From a bacterium (GTDB lineage Bacteria; T1Sed10-126), in assembly GCA_003554945.1 (NCBI GenBank), contig PWHN01000057.1, positions 33,804 through 97,803 on the forward strand: a stretch of 64,000 bases of DNA. The letters run 5' to 3'. The position numbers were made by a program, and so were the translations under genes. Below the pieces are notes generated by a model. The model saw only the letters and a program-made list of their open reading frames with translations, was not told the DNA's origin and did not search any database. Below are positions 17,033 to 25,813 of the stretch, in pieces; within the stretch, counting starts at the first letter, position 1, and every line of letters starts with the position of its first letter.

Positions 17033-17164
17033 GTTTTATTTTCCTTTTTTGTTATGGGATTATATTCAAAACTAAGCTGCATTATGCATCAACTGTTGTT
17101 ATTTTTAAGCCTTAAAATATATCACGGGAAGAGATAGAAATCAAGTGTTTGGAAGATTTGGCAA

Positions 17165-17204
17165 AAAAATAAAAATCCGGCGGCAGTGACCCGCCACCGG
17201 ATTT
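17165..17204 (-). terminator. Intrinsic terminator of the small membrane protein gene
   Basis: Reading the minus strand, AAATCCGGTGGCGGGTCACT then GCCGCCGGATTT folds into a strong stem, followed by a T-rich run (TTTTATTTTTTT) at about 17175-17163. It lies 32 nt beyond the stop of the gene at 17236. Confidence 0.85.
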
Positions 17205-17235
17205 CAACAACTATTCCCAACTTGGCCGTCGAAGC

Positions 17236-17553
17236 TTACAGCGATGATTCCTCCGAACTACTGCAGGCTGCGCTGCAGGTGCGGACCATATCTACGGCAA
17301 AAATAATTAACGCAAAAGCACCAAGTATTGCCGGGATTATGTAAACATCGATATCACCTTCAAATTTCAGGGCCTCAAACCAGTGCCCGAATACGGGTGT
17401 TCCCAGCCAGGCACCTAACCACCCAATAATTACTTTGTTCACAAAAGAATCCCATCCACCTCTAACGCTATAGCCGCTAAAGTGTAATATCAGTGAGACA
17501 ACTACACTTATAACGAGCAGTATTAAAAAACTCAAAAAACACATGCCAATCAT
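17236..17553 (-). CDS. Small membrane protein, transglycosylase-associated (YeaQ/GlsB)-like
   Basis: 105 residues with three hydrophobic helices (about 3-24, 40-58, 70-90). The central IIGWLGAWLGTPVFG resembles the Gly-rich helix of the YeaQ/YmgE/GlsB (PF04226) family, often stress-linked. The C-terminus has an unusual Cys/Ser-rich tail (CSAACSSSEESS). AGGAGGG is 7 nt upstream of the ATG. Monocistronic, with its own promoter and terminator. The family assignment is tentative. Confidence 0.7.
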   Translation of the reverse strand: MIGMCFLSFLILLVISVVVSLILHFSGYSVRGGWDSFVNKVIIGWLGAWLGTPVFGHWFEALKFEGDIDVYIIPAILGAFALIIFAVDMVRTCSAACSSSEESSL

Positions 17554-17602
17554 GCTGAATCCCTCCTAAAGTGTGATTGATAACTCTTTGCCACATCGTT
17601 AC

Positions 17603-17631
17603 AATATACAACACCAATTGTTTATTATCAA
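17603..17631 (-). promoter_or_regulatory. Predicted promoter of the small membrane protein gene
   Basis: Minus-strand TTGATA (17631-17626) and TATATT (17608-17603) with exactly 17 nt between, 50 bases before the ATG at 17553. Confidence 0.6.
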
Positions 17632-17776
17632 GATTAAAATTAATTATGGGGAAATTTGCCGAAGAGATCCTAAAATTGCCCACGTTGAGTGACTTTTTTC
17701 AGGGGAGCAAAAGCCAATTTCCTGGACAACGGGAAAAACAAAGTCCAAAAGCCAAAAATGGCGGGAAATGCCCCAT

Positions 17777-17842
17777 CACACTTGCGCATTTTCGCAAATG
17801 ATCATTTGATCATTTGCGCAATTGCGAAAATGTGCAAATGAC
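17777..17842. repeat. Imperfect palindrome built of TTGCGCA/AAATGATCA words
   Basis: The 301-base spacer 17554-17854 holds no gene. Its left part carries the promoter; its right part is CACTTGCGCATTTTCGCAAA with a near-mirror TTTGCGCAATTGCGAAAATG around a central TGATCATTTGATCA. It lies just beyond the stop of the sulfotransferase gene. No T-run follows, so it is not a standard terminator. Confidence 0.7.
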
Positions 17843-17854
17843 TGGGGGATTTGG

Positions 17855-18517
17855 TTAGTTGGTACAGCTCTCTTGTTCTAACTCTTGAAGGCGACCGTAA
17901 AGTTCTTTTTCCTCTTCTCGCAGACAGATACGGCTGTTGTCCTGTGTCTGCAGGTCGCGATCCACTCTATCAAAATTTATCGACAGCCCCAGTGATTCAA
18001 AACCGTCCTTAACGTGCTGGGCGCGGTTAATTATGGACTCATAGCTAATAATTATACTATCCTCCACGTTCTCGTAAGCGGCGATCAAGGCGTTATTATT
18101 CTTAAACCAGGATAATGAAAATTCTCCCAATCCACGTTTGAAAAGGCTGGCTTTTACGTCGGCAGGGTGACGATAAATAAGGACGAGCCGCAAATTTTTA
18201 GCGACATGACGATAGAAAAAAAGTGCCGGCACGCGCACCAGTTTCAACCCAGCGGTCCCTTGAACATCATTCAAAAGGCGAACCACCTTGTTCATCCGCC
18301 CGGTTATTTCTGGAGTCATGGCCTTCTGCAGCAGCTCTTTGGAAAGCTCCTTGGCCTGTTTTATTTCGTAATAGCCGGCACGATTGTAGTCGTCCCCCTC
18401 AAAATCAGAAGGAAAAGTAACGCCTGCACTTTCCACAAGTTGGCAGGCAAGCGAAGTTCCAGAGCGGGGATGACCGGCAACTAAAACGGCGTCGTCAAGC
18501 ATTACAGCTTTTGCCAA
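17855..18517 (-). CDS. Small sulfotransferase-like protein
   Basis: 220-residue P-loop protein. AGHPRSGTSLACQLVE (about 14-29) is the PAPS-binding loop. LRLVLIYRHPADVKASLFKRG supplies the Arg and Ser expected of the 3'-phosphate site. It resembles the sulfotransferase/Stf0-like group but is shorter than typical enzymes. The start is TTG at 18517 with GGAG 9 nt upstream; the valS stop lies 6 nt before it. The acceptor is unknown. Linked to valS only by position. Confidence 0.75.
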   Translation of the reverse strand: MAKAVMLDDAVLVAGHPRSGTSLACQLVESAGVTFPSDFEGDDYNRAGYYEIKQAKELSKELLQKAMTPEITGRMNKVVRLLNDVQGTAGLKLVRVPALFFYRHVAKNLRLVLIYRHPADVKASLFKRGLGEFSLSWFKNNNALIAAYENVEDSIIISYESIINRAQHVKDGFESLGLSINFDRVDRDLQTQDNSRICLREEEKELYGRLQELEQESCTN

Positions 18518-18523
18518 GACAAA

Positions 18524-21178
18524 TCACTCCTTCTGGAGCAAAGAAATAGTCTGCTCCAGCCTTTCAACCTCGTCCTCTACTTCAAGAAGCTCTTCCTTGC
18601 TTTCTTCAATAACGCCCAGCGGGGCATTCTCAAGAAATTGTGGGTTCTCCAGCCGCTGATTTAGCTCTTCAATACGCTGCTGCCGGTCGGCAAGATCAGA
18701 CTGGAGACGTTCCGTTTCTTTTTGAACATCAATAACTCCGGCCAGCGGCAGGAGAATTGTTCCAAAATCAAGCACTTCGGTCGAACAGAGCTTGGGCTGT
18801 TGTCCATCCGTCAGTTCGAATGATTCCACCCCGACCAGTTTTTGCACATAAGGCTCCATTTCCAGCAGTTTTTGACTTGCCTGTTCTTCCGGGTCAATCA
18901 GCAGACTGACGCCTGAGCTACGCTGAACGTTAAACTCTTTCTTCAAATGGCGGCCGGAGCGAATTACCTCCTGAAGCTGCTCGACAACTGCAAGTGATTT
19001 TTGATCTAACCACTGTTCGGGCGGCGACGGCCACTCGGTATTTATAATTAGCTTACCATTGGGATTAAGCCTACCATAAAGCTCCTCCGTCAAATGCGGC
19101 ATTACCGGGTGAAGAGCCTTCAGAGATTCCACAAGAACCCGGTAGAGAACTCGCTCAACGTTACGCTGTTCTTCACCGGCGCTAACATCAAGCCGTATTT
19201 TTGAAAACTCTATATACCAGTCACAGTATTCGTGCCAGAAAAACTGATAAAGGTTGTCCGCGTAGCGGTCAAAATTATAGTTTTCCAATGCTTCCGTAGC
19301 AGCTTCCATACGCTCCTTAAAACGGCCAAGTATCCATTTTTCAATAGCAGAACAGTGTTCAATTTCAATTGGTTCGACGAGATATTGAGCAGTGGGGTCA
19401 TCAAGTGCAAAATCAAGATAACGAACGGCGTTCCAGATCTTGTTGGCGAAATTCCGAAAACCTTTTACACGATCATATGAGAGCCTTATGTCGCGACCCT
19501 GGGCGGCAAGGGCGCAGAGTGTAAAACGCAATGCATCACAGCCGTACTCATCAATCACGTCGAGCGGGTCAATAACGTTCCCCAGCGATTTACTCATCTT
19601 CTCGCCGGACTCGGTTCTAATAAGTGCATGAATATAAACGTCGTCGAAGGGGCGCTCGTCCATGCAGTAATAACCCATCATAATCATCCGGGCAACCCAA
19701 AAATAAATTATGTCAAAGCCGGTGGAGAGTACATCGGTAGGATAAAAAGCTTCCAGATCTGCAGTATCCTCAGGCCAACCGAGAGTGGAGAAGGGCCAGA
19801 GGGCCGAAGAAAACCAGGTGTCCAGAACATCTGAATCCTGCTCCAGGTCAACCTGCTTACCATAAATTTCTTGCGCTTTTTCCTCAGCTTCCTCTTCACT
19901 GCGAGCGACTATGGTCTCACCGTCCGGACCATACCAGACGGGAATTCGGTGGCCCCACCATATCTGACGGCTGATACACCAGTCGCGAATGTTCTCCATC
20001 CACTCAAAATAAGTCTTTTCCCAGCGTTCAGGATAAAATTGAACCTCGTCGTCCTTGACCGCTTCGATGGCCGGTTCCGCCAGGGGTTCCATTGAAACAA
20101 ACCACTGTTTGGAAACATAGGGCTCAATCTCGGTATCACAGCGGTAGCAGTGCCCAACGTCATGGGAATAAGGTTCAATCTCTAACAAGTAATCCTGTTG
20201 TTTTAAGTCTTCAACCACTTTTTCACGAACTTCGTAGCGATCAAGCCCGGCGTAGGGCTGACCGGCATTCTGATTGTAGGTTCCGTCTTCATTCAATAGG
20301 TTAATTAACTCCAGTCCGTGGTCCTCGCCAATTCTAAAGTCCAGGTCGTCGTGCCCCGGTGTGATTTTTACAAGACCTGAACCAAAATCGGGATCGACAC
20401 GATCGTCAGCAACAACTGGCAGCTCACGCTCAACAAGTGGGAGCAAGGCTTTCTCGCCTTCCAGATGAGTATAACGCTCATCACGGAGATGAAAAGCAAC
20501 GGCGGTATCGCCAAGCATCGTCTCCGGCCGGGTGGTGGCAATGTGCAGGTAATCGTCTGAATTCAAAAGCGGATACTTTATATGATACCAGTGGCCGTCA
20601 ACCTCCTGATGTTCCACTTCAACGTCAGAAAGAGCGGTATGACAGCGGGGACACCAATTTACGATGTAGTCGCCCTGGTAGATAAGTTCATCCTCGTAAA
20701 GTCTGATAAAAACTTCGGTGACAGCACGGGAAAGTCCTTCGTCAAGCGTAAAACGCTCGCGGCTCCAATCACATGAAACACCAAGAGCCTTAAGCTGATG
20801 AATAATCTGATCCCCGTATTCCTGCTTCCACTCCCAGACACGGTCGAGAAATTTTTCTCGCCCAAGCTCCTCGCGACTACTGCCTTCTTCTGCAAGCTGT
20901 CGCTCTACCACATTCTGGGTGGCAATGCCGGCGTGGTCGGTGCCAGGCAGCCAGAGGACTTCGTATCCCTGTAAATTACGCCAGCGGGCTAAAACATCCT
21001 GCAGAGTACAGTTGAGCGCATGTCCCATGTGAAGCGTTCCCGTAACATTTGGAGGGGGAATAACCATTGAAAATTTTTCTCGTTCTGAACTGTCCTCAGC
21101 GGCAAAAACCCCCGCTTCCAGCCATTTTTCGTAAATATCCTTTTCAAAATTTTTAGGATCGTAATCTTCTATCTTCAA
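18524..21178 (-). CDS. valS: Valyl-tRNA synthetase
   Basis: 884-residue class Ia synthetase charging tRNA-Val. HIGH-type HMGH (50-53) in PPPNVTGTLHMGHA, editing domain with TTRPETMLGDTAVAFH, and KMSKSLGN near residue 530 are intact. The anticodon-binding domain is followed by the C-terminal coiled-coil arm (ETERLQSDLADRQQRIEEL onward). The start is TTG at 21178 with AGGAGG 7 nt upstream, a strong site favouring this non-ATG start. No T-box is seen in the 92-base leader, which instead holds a C-rich palindrome. Confidence 0.97.
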   Translation of the reverse strand: MKIEDYDPKNFEKDIYEKWLEAGVFAAEDSSEREKFSMVIPPPNVTGTLHMGHALNCTLQDVLARWRNLQGYEVLWLPGTDHAGIATQNVVERQLAEEGSSREELGREKFLDRVWEWKQEYGDQIIHQLKALGVSCDWSRERFTLDEGLSRAVTEVFIRLYEDELIYQGDYIVNWCPRCHTALSDVEVEHQEVDGHWYHIKYPLLNSDDYLHIATTRPETMLGDTAVAFHLRDERYTHLEGEKALLPLVERELPVVADDRVDPDFGSGLVKITPGHDDLDFRIGEDHGLELINLLNEDGTYNQNAGQPYAGLDRYEVREKVVEDLKQQDYLLEIEPYSHDVGHCYRCDTEIEPYVSKQWFVSMEPLAEPAIEAVKDDEVQFYPERWEKTYFEWMENIRDWCISRQIWWGHRIPVWYGPDGETIVARSEEEAEEKAQEIYGKQVDLEQDSDVLDTWFSSALWPFSTLGWPEDTADLEAFYPTDVLSTGFDIIYFWVARMIMMGYYCMDERPFDDVYIHALIRTESGEKMSKSLGNVIDPLDVIDEYGCDALRFTLCALAAQGRDIRLSYDRVKGFRNFANKIWNAVRYLDFALDDPTAQYLVEPIEIEHCSAIEKWILGRFKERMEAATEALENYNFDRYADNLYQFFWHEYCDWYIEFSKIRLDVSAGEEQRNVERVLYRVLVESLKALHPVMPHLTEELYGRLNPNGKLIINTEWPSPPEQWLDQKSLAVVEQLQEVIRSGRHLKKEFNVQRSSGVSLLIDPEEQASQKLLEMEPYVQKLVGVESFELTDGQQPKLCSTEVLDFGTILLPLAGVIDVQKETERLQSDLADRQQRIEELNQRLENPQFLENAPLGVIEESKEELLEVEDEVERLEQTISLLQKE

Positions 21179-21210
21179 TTATGAGCCTCCTTTTTCTTTT
21201 TCGTTATCAT

Positions 21211-21254
21211 TCTCCCCCTCTCCCTGCCCCTCTCCTCCCCCAATGGGGGAGAAA
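21211..21254. repeat. GC-rich palindromic repeat between cimA and valS
   Basis: TCTCCCCCTCTCCCTGCCCC and TCTCCTCCCCCAATGGGGGA belong to the same dispersed C-rich family as 14486 and 33850. It occupies most of the spacer between these two same-strand genes. Confidence 0.65.
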
Positions 21255-21270
21255 ATACAAAAGAGGGGGA

Positions 21271-22830
21271 CTAGTCCCGCGTTTTCATTAGCTTATAATC
21301 CACACCATCTGTGAGAGCTTCCCAGCTCGCTTCAATTATATTCTCCGAGACACCGACCGTACTCCATGATTCCTCCTGGTCGGCCATAGTAATAAGCACC
21401 CGTACTTTGGCGGCGGTGCCGGCACGCTCGTCAAGAACCCGCACCTTAAAATCTGTTAAATGGGCTTCCTTCAGTTCAGGATAAAAAGGGTCAAGCGCCT
21501 TACCGAGTGCTTTGTCCAGTGCATTAACAGGACCGACTCCGTCAGCGGCAGTATGCTCTATCTGATCGCCAACTCTAACTTTAATTGTCGCCTCACAAAG
21601 CCGCTGAACATCCTCCTTCTGTTCACTTATAACTCGAAATCCATCAAGACTGAAGTAAACCCTATGCTTCCCCTGCAGTTCGTTTACCAGGATTTCAAAA
21701 GAACCGTCAGCGGCTTCATACTGATAACCTTTATTCTCTAACTCTTTAACCTTTTCGACGATTTTCGTAACTTCGTCCCTGTCCTCAATGTCAAGGCCCA
21801 GCTCTTCGGCTTTCTGCAGGACATTGCTTTTACCGGAGAGCTCACTTACCAGGACCCGGCGGGAATTACCAACCAGCTCCGGCTGTAGGTGTTCATAAGT
21901 CTCGGGGTTGCGCCGAACAGCACTAACGTGAATGCCACCTTTGTGAGCGAAAGCGGAGTCACCAACGTAAGGCTTGCGGTGATCTGGAGAGATGTTCGCA
22001 ACCTCGTAAACAAAACGACTGGTCCGGCGCAGATTTTTTAATTTTTCTTTGCCTACCGTTTCATACCCCATTTTAAAGGTCAGGTTGGGCAAAATTGCAG
22101 TCAAATCAGCATTACCACAGCGTTCGCCGAGGCCATTGATAGTGCCGTGAACATGAACGGCACCAGCGCGCACGGCAGCCAGGGTATTTGCAACTCCACA
22201 GGCCGAGTCGTTGTGGGCATGAATACCCAGCGGGGTGTCTACAGCTTCAGCGGTTTTGGCGGTAATTTCATAAATCTCATGGGGTAAACGGCCGCCGTTA
22301 GTTTCACACAAACAGAGGCAGTCGGCACCCGCCTCCGCGGCGACGCGGATGGTTTTTATAGCATACTCGGGATCGTCGGCGTAGGCATCGAAGTAATGCT
22401 CGGCGTCGTAAATGACTTCTCGCCCCGCTTCCTTGACGTGAGAGACGGAACTAAAAATCATGTCCAGGTTTTCCTCCGGTTCAACCTGCAGTGCATCCTC
22501 AACATGCAGCCTCCATGTTTTACCAAAGATAGCAACAGCCGGCGTTTCCGACTCCAACAGCGCCTGAATGTTTGGGTCTTCAGAGGGTTTATTGTTAGCG
22601 TGTCGGGTACTACCGAATGAAGTCAGGGTTGAATTTTTTAGATTCTCCTTTTTCATCTGCGCAAAATATTCCATATCCTTCGGATTTGAACCCGGCCAGC
22701 CGCCTTCTATATAATCAAGCCCCAACTCGTCAAGATGACGAGTTATGCGCAGTTTATCCTCAAGCGAAAATGAAATGTTTTCCGCCTGTGAGCCGTCACG
22801 CAGTGTTGTATCGTAAATATCAATTTTCAT
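21271..22830 (-). CDS. cimA: (R)-citramalate synthase
   Basis: Condenses acetyl-CoA with pyruvate to citramalate, the threonine-independent entry to isoleucine. 519 residues from ATG 22830 (AGGA 12 nt upstream); a GTG at 22839 would add three residues. The DRE-TIM barrel carries [11 protein letters not shown] (5-15), [11 protein letters not shown] and the metal/catalytic [17 protein letters not shown] with [11 protein letters not shown]. The C-terminal LeuA-like regulatory domain ([20 protein letters not shown]) suggests isoleucine feedback. The [10 protein letters not shown] loop and length favour citramalate synthase over isopropylmalate synthase. Confidence 0.92.
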   Translation of the reverse strand: MKIDIYDTTLRDGSQAENISFSLEDKLRITRHLDELGLDYIEGGWPGSNPKDMEYFAQMKKENLKNSTLTSFGSTRHANNKPSEDPNIQALLESETPAVAIFGKTWRLHVEDALQVEPEENLDMIFSSVSHVKEAGREVIYDAEHYFDAYADDPEYAIKTIRVAAEAGADCLCLCETNGGRLPHEIYEITAKTAEAVDTPLGIHAHNDSACGVANTLAAVRAGAVHVHGTINGLGERCGNADLTAILPNLTFKMGYETVGKEKLKNLRRTSRFVYEVANISPDHRKPYVGDSAFAHKGGIHVSAVRRNPETYEHLQPELVGNSRRVLVSELSGKSNVLQKAEELGLDIEDRDEVTKIVEKVKELENKGYQYEAADGSFEILVNELQGKHRVYFSLDGFRVISEQKEDVQRLCEATIKVRVGDQIEHTAADGVGPVNALDKALGKALDPFYPELKEAHLTDFKVRVLDERAGTAAKVRVLITMADQEESWSTVGVSENIIEASWEALTDGVDYKLMKTRD

Positions 22831-22913
22831 TATTATCACGTCCTACAATTAATAGTAGCTGTTCAACTCTATTCGCGTCCCCGCCAGATTAAATTACGAA
22901 CAACGGAAAATAT

Positions 22914-24128
22914 TCACAGTTCATAGACATCGTGCAGGATCTGGACAGCCTCATCGCTCTGCTTTTCACTGACCAGAACAGAGATTTTTATTTCCGATGT
23001 GGAGATAGTCTCGATGTTGATCCCGGCCCCTCCAAGAGCGTTAAAAAGCTTTTGCGCCACCCCGGGGTGGTTACGCATACCGGACCCGACAACAGAAACC
23101 TTGGAAATGGCGTCATCTGTTGTTAATTCGCTGCCACAACCGGTTTCAACCAGTTCATCCAGGATTTCCAGAGCTTCAGCCGAGTCAGTGCGCGAGACGG
23201 TAAAAGAAATATCGTTGGCACCTTCCTTGTGGACCGGACTGCTCTGAACGATCATGTCCACATTGATATCAGCATCAGCCAGGGCACCAAATATCTTCCC
23301 TGCCATGCCCGGTTTGTCGGGTACATCAAGTACCGTAAATCGTGTCTGATCATCATCGGACGTAACTGCTCTTACCTCTACATCTTCCATATCTTCATCA
23401 CTTCCTGTAATAATTGTTCCAATTTGGTCGTTAAAACTTGATCTAACATGTAACTTTACGTTATATTTCCAGGCAAATTCAACGGCTCTTACCTGAAGCA
23501 CCTCAGCACCCAGGCTGGCCAGCTCCAGCATTTCTTCAGGACTGATCCTATCAATTTTATGCGCTCCTTTTACCACCTGAGGATTAGCCGTGAAGACACC
23601 GTCAACATCCGTATAAATTTCACATTCGTCAGCATCAAGCGCTGCGGCCAATGCAACGGCCGTAGTATCCGAACCCCCACGGCCAAGTGTTGTCACGTCC
23701 TCCTCCTCGGTAATACCCTGAAAACCGGCGGCTATGACTATATTCCCCGCCTCCAGCTCCTGCCTCAGACGCTGGTCATCAATATTCAAAATACGGGCCT
23801 TTGTGTGGGTAAAATCCGTTTTAATACCAAGCTGATGTGCAATCAGGGCTCGAGCGTCCTTGCCTTCGTCGGCGACCGCCATGGCTAACAAAGCGCTGCT
23901 GATAACTTCACCGGTTGACATCAACAGATCCATCTCACGTTTCGGACGAATGTTGGAGACCTCCTCGGCCAACTCAATTAACTCGTCTGTAGTATCTCCA
24001 AGCGCCGATACCACGGCGACAACTTGATTGCCCTGATCTGCCGTTTCTACTATCCGGCGGGCAACATTTTTTATTTTATCAACATCGGCGACCGAACTGC
24101 CGCCGTATTTCTGAACGTGTAATTCCAT
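22914..24128 (-). CDS. lysC: Aspartate kinase
   Basis: First enzyme of the aspartate family (Lys, Thr, Met, Ile). 404 residues: kinase domain with VQKYGGSSVAD (5-15), FQGITEEEDVTTLGRGGSDTTA and TDVDGVFTANP. Two C-terminal ACT domains follow (RFTVLDVPDKPGMAGKIF and KVSVVGSGMRNHPGVAQKL) for feedback control. Monofunctional. AAGGAG precedes ATG. Upstream on the same strand, beyond a MITE-bearing gap, are the apgM-like and hom genes, so the threonine pathway is clustered. Confidence 0.96.
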   Translation of the reverse strand: MELHVQKYGGSSVADVDKIKNVARRIVETADQGNQVVAVVSALGDTTDELIELAEEVSNIRPKREMDLLMSTGEVISSALLAMAVADEGKDARALIAHQLGIKTDFTHTKARILNIDDQRLRQELEAGNIVIAAGFQGITEEEDVTTLGRGGSDTTAVALAAALDADECEIYTDVDGVFTANPQVVKGAHKIDRISPEEMLELASLGAEVLQVRAVEFAWKYNVKLHVRSSFNDQIGTIITGSDEDMEDVEVRAVTSDDDQTRFTVLDVPDKPGMAGKIFGALADADINVDMIVQSSPVHKEGANDISFTVSRTDSAEALEILDELVETGCGSELTTDDAISKVSVVGSGMRNHPGVAQKLFNALGGAGINIETISTSEIKISVLVSEKQSDEAVQILHDVYEL

Positions 24129-24187
24129 TTTACATACTCCTTAAATTGATTTGTCAAAATCATACCACAGCCAAAACCTTCCGGTGT

Positions 24188-24268
24188 CATTCCTCCTCCC
24201 CTTTTTGAAAGGGGAAAGACAACGGGGACCATAAAAAATGGATTGCGGGGCGGGGCCCGCAATAACGA
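24188..24268. repeat. Inverted-orientation copy of the composite intergenic repeat
   Basis: CCCCTTTTTGAAAGGGGAAAGACAACGGGG at 24197-24226 is the reverse orientation of the CTTTGTCTTTCCCC module. AATGGATTGCGGG...CCCGCAAT at 24237-24264 is the inverted form of the 171-197 palindrome. The same two modules occur together as at the window start, but inverted. Confidence 0.65.
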
Positions 24269-24309
24269 ACTCGTTGGAAGATTCCGTGCCACAACAAGCC
24301 ATTACAGGC

Positions 24310-24587
24310 GGCTCTGTTGAAATCCTTACTGGAGTCAGGCTACTCAAAGGTGTTGGGGCTCATTCTTCCGAGCACTCAATTTAAAGCGTAAGAAGTAATA
24401 GATGTCAAAATTTGCTTTCATATGTTTTATTGAGTGCTCGGTCCGAGGTATATCTGGCAAAAATCAGATCATCCAGGATCTATTGCCAGCTATAAATCCG
24501 TCAAACACCTTCGAGTAGCCTAATTAAAGTTTATAGATATTTAAATCAATTGCTCTCTAAGATAGCAAAAAGGATTTCAACAGAGCC
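24310..24587. mobile_element. MITE-like element, 278 bp, with three nested inverted repeats
   Basis: Perfect 18-bp terminal inverted repeats GGCTCTGTTGAAATCCTT (24310-24327 and 24570-24587). A second pair lies inside: AGGCTACTCAAAGGTGTT (24337-24354) against AACACCTTCGAGTAGCCT (24504-24521, one mismatch). A third pair is CCGAGCACTCAAT (24368-24380) against ATTGAGTGCTCGG (24429-24441). No transposase is encoded and no clear target duplication is seen. The ends look like transposon termini, so a non-autonomous element is the best call. The rest of the 494-base spacer 24129-24622 is repeat or AT-rich. Confidence 0.8.
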
Positions 24588-24622
24588 TTATAGCCGCTTG
24601 CCAGTAATTATGTCATATCTGT

Positions 24623-25813
24623 TTAAAATTCTCCGTTTTCTTTATACCAGTGGGCCAACCTGTTCCAGGCGCGAGGAGCAAAAGGAGCTTCTCGTGAGCC
24701 CGACTCAGTACAAGTATATTTATTTTTGCCCCCGTCCAGGACTAAAAATGGAACCGGTTCTTTGACGTGAGTCCGCTCCTGTATTGGCGTGTAGTGATCA
24801 GGCCCCAGGGCCAGATGAAACTTATTTTTTTGCCAGCGCTTATAAACCACTGAAAGGATTTCACTGTCAAATTTTTCAATCATCTCCAGTTTTAAACGAG
24901 CATCACCGTCATGACCGGCTTCGTCCGGCGCCTCCAGGTGAAGGAAAACCAGACGTCCGGGTTCCAATTCAGCTATTGCTGCGTCAGCTTTAGCTCTCAT
25001 ATCAGTATCAAATCCACCGGTGGCTCCAGGAACATCAATTTTCTCCATTCCCAGTGCTTGACCCAGTCCATTAATCAAATCAACACCGGCAATAACGCTT
25101 CCCTGAATTCCATAACGTTCTTTCAGTCCCGGCAACCCGGACAAACGACCCGGTCCCCAGGGCCAGATCATGTTGGCAGTCGGCTCGCCGGTCTTCAGAA
25201 GAGCCCTATTTTCAGGCTGCTCGCGCAGAAAATCTTGACTGGCCCACATCAACCGAGTCAAACGTTCTGCCGCTTCACCGCGGGGTAAAAGCTCCTGCAC
25301 CGGACGCCCCATTTCATCGTGAGGACGTGAACAATCTAATTCCCCTACTTCGCGAACCAACAAAATACCACGGTAACCAACACCGTGATGAAAGGTATAT
25401 TTTTCGCCGCCAAACTCTTCCTGCAGAGCTGAAAACAGAGCCGCTCCCACTTCTCCCGGCAGGCCACCAGCGGAATAATCTATCAGACGATCGTTATTAT
25501 CAACCGTCACTAGGTTACAGCGATACGCAACTTGATCGTCATCAAGCTCAAGCCCTAAGTTTAAAGCTTCCAGTGCTCCCCGCCCGAGATAATACTTTCG
25601 AGGATCGTAACCCAGCAAAGCCATGTTAGCCACACCGGAATCGGCCGGGCTTTCCGGCGGAATGTTCTGAATCCGGAAAGTTCGACCTGCTTCACAGAGC
25701 CGCTCGAGATTGGGAGTTGACGCCGCCTCCAGGGGAGTTTGTCCGTCCAACTCCTCCTGAGGCCAGTCCGCCATGCCGTCAGGAACAACCAGCAAATAAC
25801 TTGCGTCGTTCAC
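24623..25813 (-). CDS. apgM: ApgM-family protein: cofactor-independent phosphoglycerate mutase or homoserine kinase
   Basis: 396 residues of the archaeal-type independent phosphoglycerate mutase (alkaline-phosphatase superfamily). Metal motif VPDGMADWP (9-17), TPLEAASTPNLERL, nucleophile Ser in PADSGVANMALLGYDP, GRGALEALNLG, HLEAPDEAGHDGD and GPDHYTP are intact. The start is GTG overlapping the hom stop (GTGA). Placement between hom and lysC, with no thrB in view, favours a homoserine kinase role; ApgM-family homoserine kinases have been reported in other bacteria (from memory). Glycolytic mutase is the alternative. Confidence 0.85.
   Translation of the reverse strand: MNDASYLLVVPDGMADWPQEELDGQTPLEAASTPNLERLCEAGRTFRIQNIPPESPADSGVANMALLGYDPRKYYLGRGALEALNLGLELDDDQVAYRCNLVTVDNNDRLIDYSAGGLPGEVGAALFSALQEEFGGEKYTFHHGVGYRGILLVREVGELDCSRPHDEMGRPVQELLPRGEAAERLTRLMWASQDFLREQPENRALLKTGEPTANMIWPWGPGRLSGLPGLKERYGIQGSVIAGVDLINGLGQALGMEKIDVPGATGGFDTDMRAKADAAIAELEPGRLVFLHLEAPDEAGHDGDARLKLEMIEKFDSEILSVVYKRWQKNKFHLALGPDHYTPIQERTHVKEPVPFLVLDGGKNKYTCTESGSREAPFAPRAWNRLAHWYKENGEF

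Noticed and set aside
21179-21270. T-box leader for valS or cimA
   Set aside because: The spacer is under 100 bases, dominated by a C-rich palindrome, and lacks the T-box sequence and specifier stem.
24310-24587. A complete insertion sequence between lysC and the apgM-like gene
   Set aside because: There is no transposase reading frame inside 278 bp; only inverted repeats are present.
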